From NCBI GenBank assembly GCA_963839165.1, contig CAWIUG010000005.1, positions 1,574,845 to 1,638,844 of the forward strand: a DNA stretch of 64,000 nt. The letters run 5' to 3'. This DNA is from DATFVA01 sp963839165. Lineage in GTDB: Bacteria; Bacteroidota; Ignavibacteria; Ignavibacteriales; Ignavibacteriaceae. Shown here piece after piece: positions 62,352 through 64,000 of this stretch. Numbering within the stretch: the stretch's first letter is position 1; each line of letters starts with the position of its first letter. A program made the position numbers and the translations under genes. The notes below the pieces were generated by a model. That model saw nothing but the letters and a program-made list of their open reading frames with translations. It was not told the origin of the DNA and made no database searches.

Positions 62352-64000
62352 ATGAAACAACTAAGATTACTTTTCATATTATTTCTGACAGTGTTTTTTT
62401 TCAACACTGTCCCTGCACAAAAAGCAGGTCCTATGAGAGGAAGTTATAAACATATAATTCCTCAGAAAATCCAAAAGCTTGTGCTTGATCCTCTCCCCGC
62501 CGGAACTTACACCGTTGGTACTTCGGGTTATTTCCCTTCCATCGATTCGGCATTTAATAAACTTAGTATTGACGGCATCGCCGGACCGGTAATATTGGAA
62601 TTAGTTGAGAACTCATATACTGCTCCTACAGATGATTATGGATTTTTATTAAACGGCCCTATTTCGGGAGCGGATGAAAATAACGGGGTTACAATTAAAC
62701 CCGGAGCAAATAAAAATGTAACAATTGAAGGGAGCGGATGGACAGTACTAACTTGTCTGAATACTGATTACGTAACTATTGATGGTGTATCTCTCACCGG
62801 GCCAGCAACGCTAACATTTCACGCACTTTATAATGATCAGTTTGATTGGAATGATGCACTTGATTTTTATAATAACTCGGATCATAACATAGTTCAGAAT
62901 GTCACGGTTATTAGTGAGGATATATACTATTACTCCAGCGGGATTGCATTATTTACATCAGCATCTTCTTCGACTGCTCCTGACAGCAATTTAATTCAGA
63001 ATAATTTCATTAAAAAGGCAGGCTGGGGTATTTTTATCGGAGCGCCGTTTCATTGTGTTGGTAATGTTATCAGGGGGAATCAGGTGGGATCGGGATCAGA
63101 TTCATTAATAACCTGGGGAATTCAGCTGGAAAATAATCAAAACACCATTGTCGAGGACAACATTGTTCAGAATATTAATCAGCAATTTAATAGCGATGTA
63201 ATTACTTTCGGTATTAACTCATATTCCGGATCCGGATGCAAAATAAGGAATAATATTGTTCATAATATTAATGCAAATGCTTTACGCGGGAGTGCCGGGA
63301 TCTTATTGTCAGGAGGTGCCCCGGGTGAAAGTGAAATGATCTGTAATAATATGATCTATGATATTCAAAGCACTTCTGCGCAGAACAACAGTCTTGTGGC
63401 GGGAATAGAAATGTGGGCGCAGAATAATCCCAAAGTTTATTACAATACTGTTCTCCTGTCAGGGACAGGATCGAACCAGGGGGGGTCTGCAGCTTTAAGC
63501 ATTCTTAGTGAGTACGGCGGGGGTTGTACAAATGTGTATGCAAGAAACAATATCTTCGTAAGCACACGGTCTGAATCACCATATATTGCTTCGTCGGTTT
63601 ATGACTATACAACATCAAACCTAACTTCAAATAATAATGATCTGTACAGTCTGCGAAACCGGGATAACTGTTTGGTTAGAATTGGGGGCACAAACTATGT
63701 TTATTTAAGTGCCTGGCAGGTTACCGGGAGCGACTTGAACAGCATAACAGAAATGCCCAATTTTATTGAACCTGCTCTTCATATTGACGGAGCGATTGCT
63801 ACTAATTTAGAATCGCATGCTGCTTATATCGGCGGGATTGAGACTGATATTGATGGCGATATTCGAAATCTGACTACCCCTGATATAGGAGCGGATGAAT
63901 TTGATGGTGACATAGTTGGTGTAGAAAACGGCAAATCCATTCAGCCATTAGGATTTCAACTTGAACAAAATTTCCCTAATCTTTTCAACCCGGTAACGAC
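62352..64000 (+). CDS. Secreted right-handed beta-helix protein with T9SS sorting domain, 3' end outside the window
   Basis: The frame is open from the ATG at 62352 (preceded by GGAGGTCC) to the edge, 549 complete codons. A signal peptide (about 1-22, ending P-A-Q-K) is followed by A-G-T-Y-T-V-G-T, a usual opening of these cargo proteins. A parallel beta-helix comes next, with many short N-x-I-x-x-N/N-N-x-I repeats (I-R-N-N-I-V-H-N-I, V-E-D-N-I-V-Q-N-I). D-I-G-A-D-E-F near 512 is the standard end of such domains. The T9SS sorting domain begins at the very edge (Q-N-F-P-N-L-F-N-P). Parallel beta-helices often bind or cut polysaccharide, but no catalytic residues can be assigned. Confidence 0.88.
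   Translation, partial: MKQLRLLFILFLTVFFFNTVPAQKAGPMRGSYKHIIPQKIQKLVLDPLPAGTYTVGTSGYFPSIDSAFNKLSIDGIAGPVILELVENSYTAPTDDYGFLLNGPISGADENNGVTIKPGANKNVTIEGSGWTVLTCLNTDYVTIDGVSLTGPATLTFHALYNDQFDWNDALDFYNNSDHNIVQNVTVISEDIYYYSSGIALFTSASSSTAPDSNLIQNNFIKKAGWGIFIGAPFHCVGNVIRGNQVGSGSDSLITWGIQLENNQNTIVEDNIVQNINQQFNSDVITFGINSYSGSGCKIRNNIVHNINANALRGSAGILLSGGAPGESEMICNNMIYDIQSTSAQNNSLVAGIEMWAQNNPKVYYNTVLLSGTGSNQGGSAALSILSEYGGGCTNVYARNNIFVSTRSESPYIASSVYDYTTSNLTSNNNDLYSLRNRDNCLVRIGGTNYVYLSAWQVTGSDLNSITEMPNFIEPALHIDGAIATNLESHAAYIGGIETDIDGDIRNLTTPDIGADEFDGDIVGVENGKSIQPLGFQLEQNFPNLFNPVT

Overview
The window looks like a chromosomal segment of a Bacteroidota/Chlorobi-group bacterium, most likely an Ignavibacteria-type organism. 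Three kinds of evidence point this way. Several secreted proteins end in the type IX secretion (T9SS) sorting domain with the Q-N-[YF]-P-N-P-F-N-P core (49.8, 55.4, 62.0 and about 64 kb). There is a PorV/PorQ-like outer-membrane protein and a hybrid two-component regulator with Reg_prop/Y_Y_Y sensor domains. Promoters of the TAnnTTTG type occur. The assignment is inferred from these features, not from a search.

Layout. 0-0.7 kb: a type III polyketide synthase running off the left edge. 0.8-13.7 kb: a surface-glycan locus with glycosyltransferases, several FkbM-like or class I methyltransferases, a Wzx-like flippase and a YfhO-type membrane protein. Most of it is one tightly packed minus-strand operon reading 13.65 to 3.64 kb. 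13.65-14.46 kb: non-coding, with REP-like palindromes and an 11-bp tandem repeat. 14.46-21.27 kb: a complete SUF iron-sulfur operon (sufB-C-D-S-U-DUF59) followed by a bacilliredoxin and a cysteine-containing Rrf2 regulator. 21.8-27.5 kb: a TetR-regulated HlyD/ABC exporter operon with two ATPases and two permeases and a symmetrical operator array. 27.6-36.8 kb: ion antiporters, gpmA, a PorV-like protein and assorted housekeeping genes (response regulator, DoxX, TlpA, radical SAM, GH13). 37.3-40.4 kb: a three-gene envelope cassette that may be a GldL/GldM-like or ExbB/MotA-like motor. 40.4-49.7 kb: pgl, a PP2C phosphatase fused to TPRs and a sugar-binding-like domain, a lipoprotein trypsin-like protease, and M13 and M28 peptidases. 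49.8-57 kb: T9SS cargo and outer-membrane proteins. 57.3 kb: tRNA-Ser(UGA). 57.7-64 kb: a hybrid two-component regulator split by one in-frame TAA, a sorting-domain-only small protein, and a beta-helix T9SS protein running off the right edge.

Four genes are interrupted: a GT4 glycosyltransferase, the second ABC ATPase, a YCF48-like T9SS protein and the hybrid regulator. Most of the indels sit in or beside short homopolymers, so sequencing error competes with real decay. A degenerate ~90-bp second copy of part of the M28 peptidase gene lies at about 52.5 kb. The strongest candidates for something less well described are the motor-like cassette (37.3-40.4 kb), the sorting-domain-only protein beside the split regulator, and the asymmetric ABC exporter with its duplicated operator.
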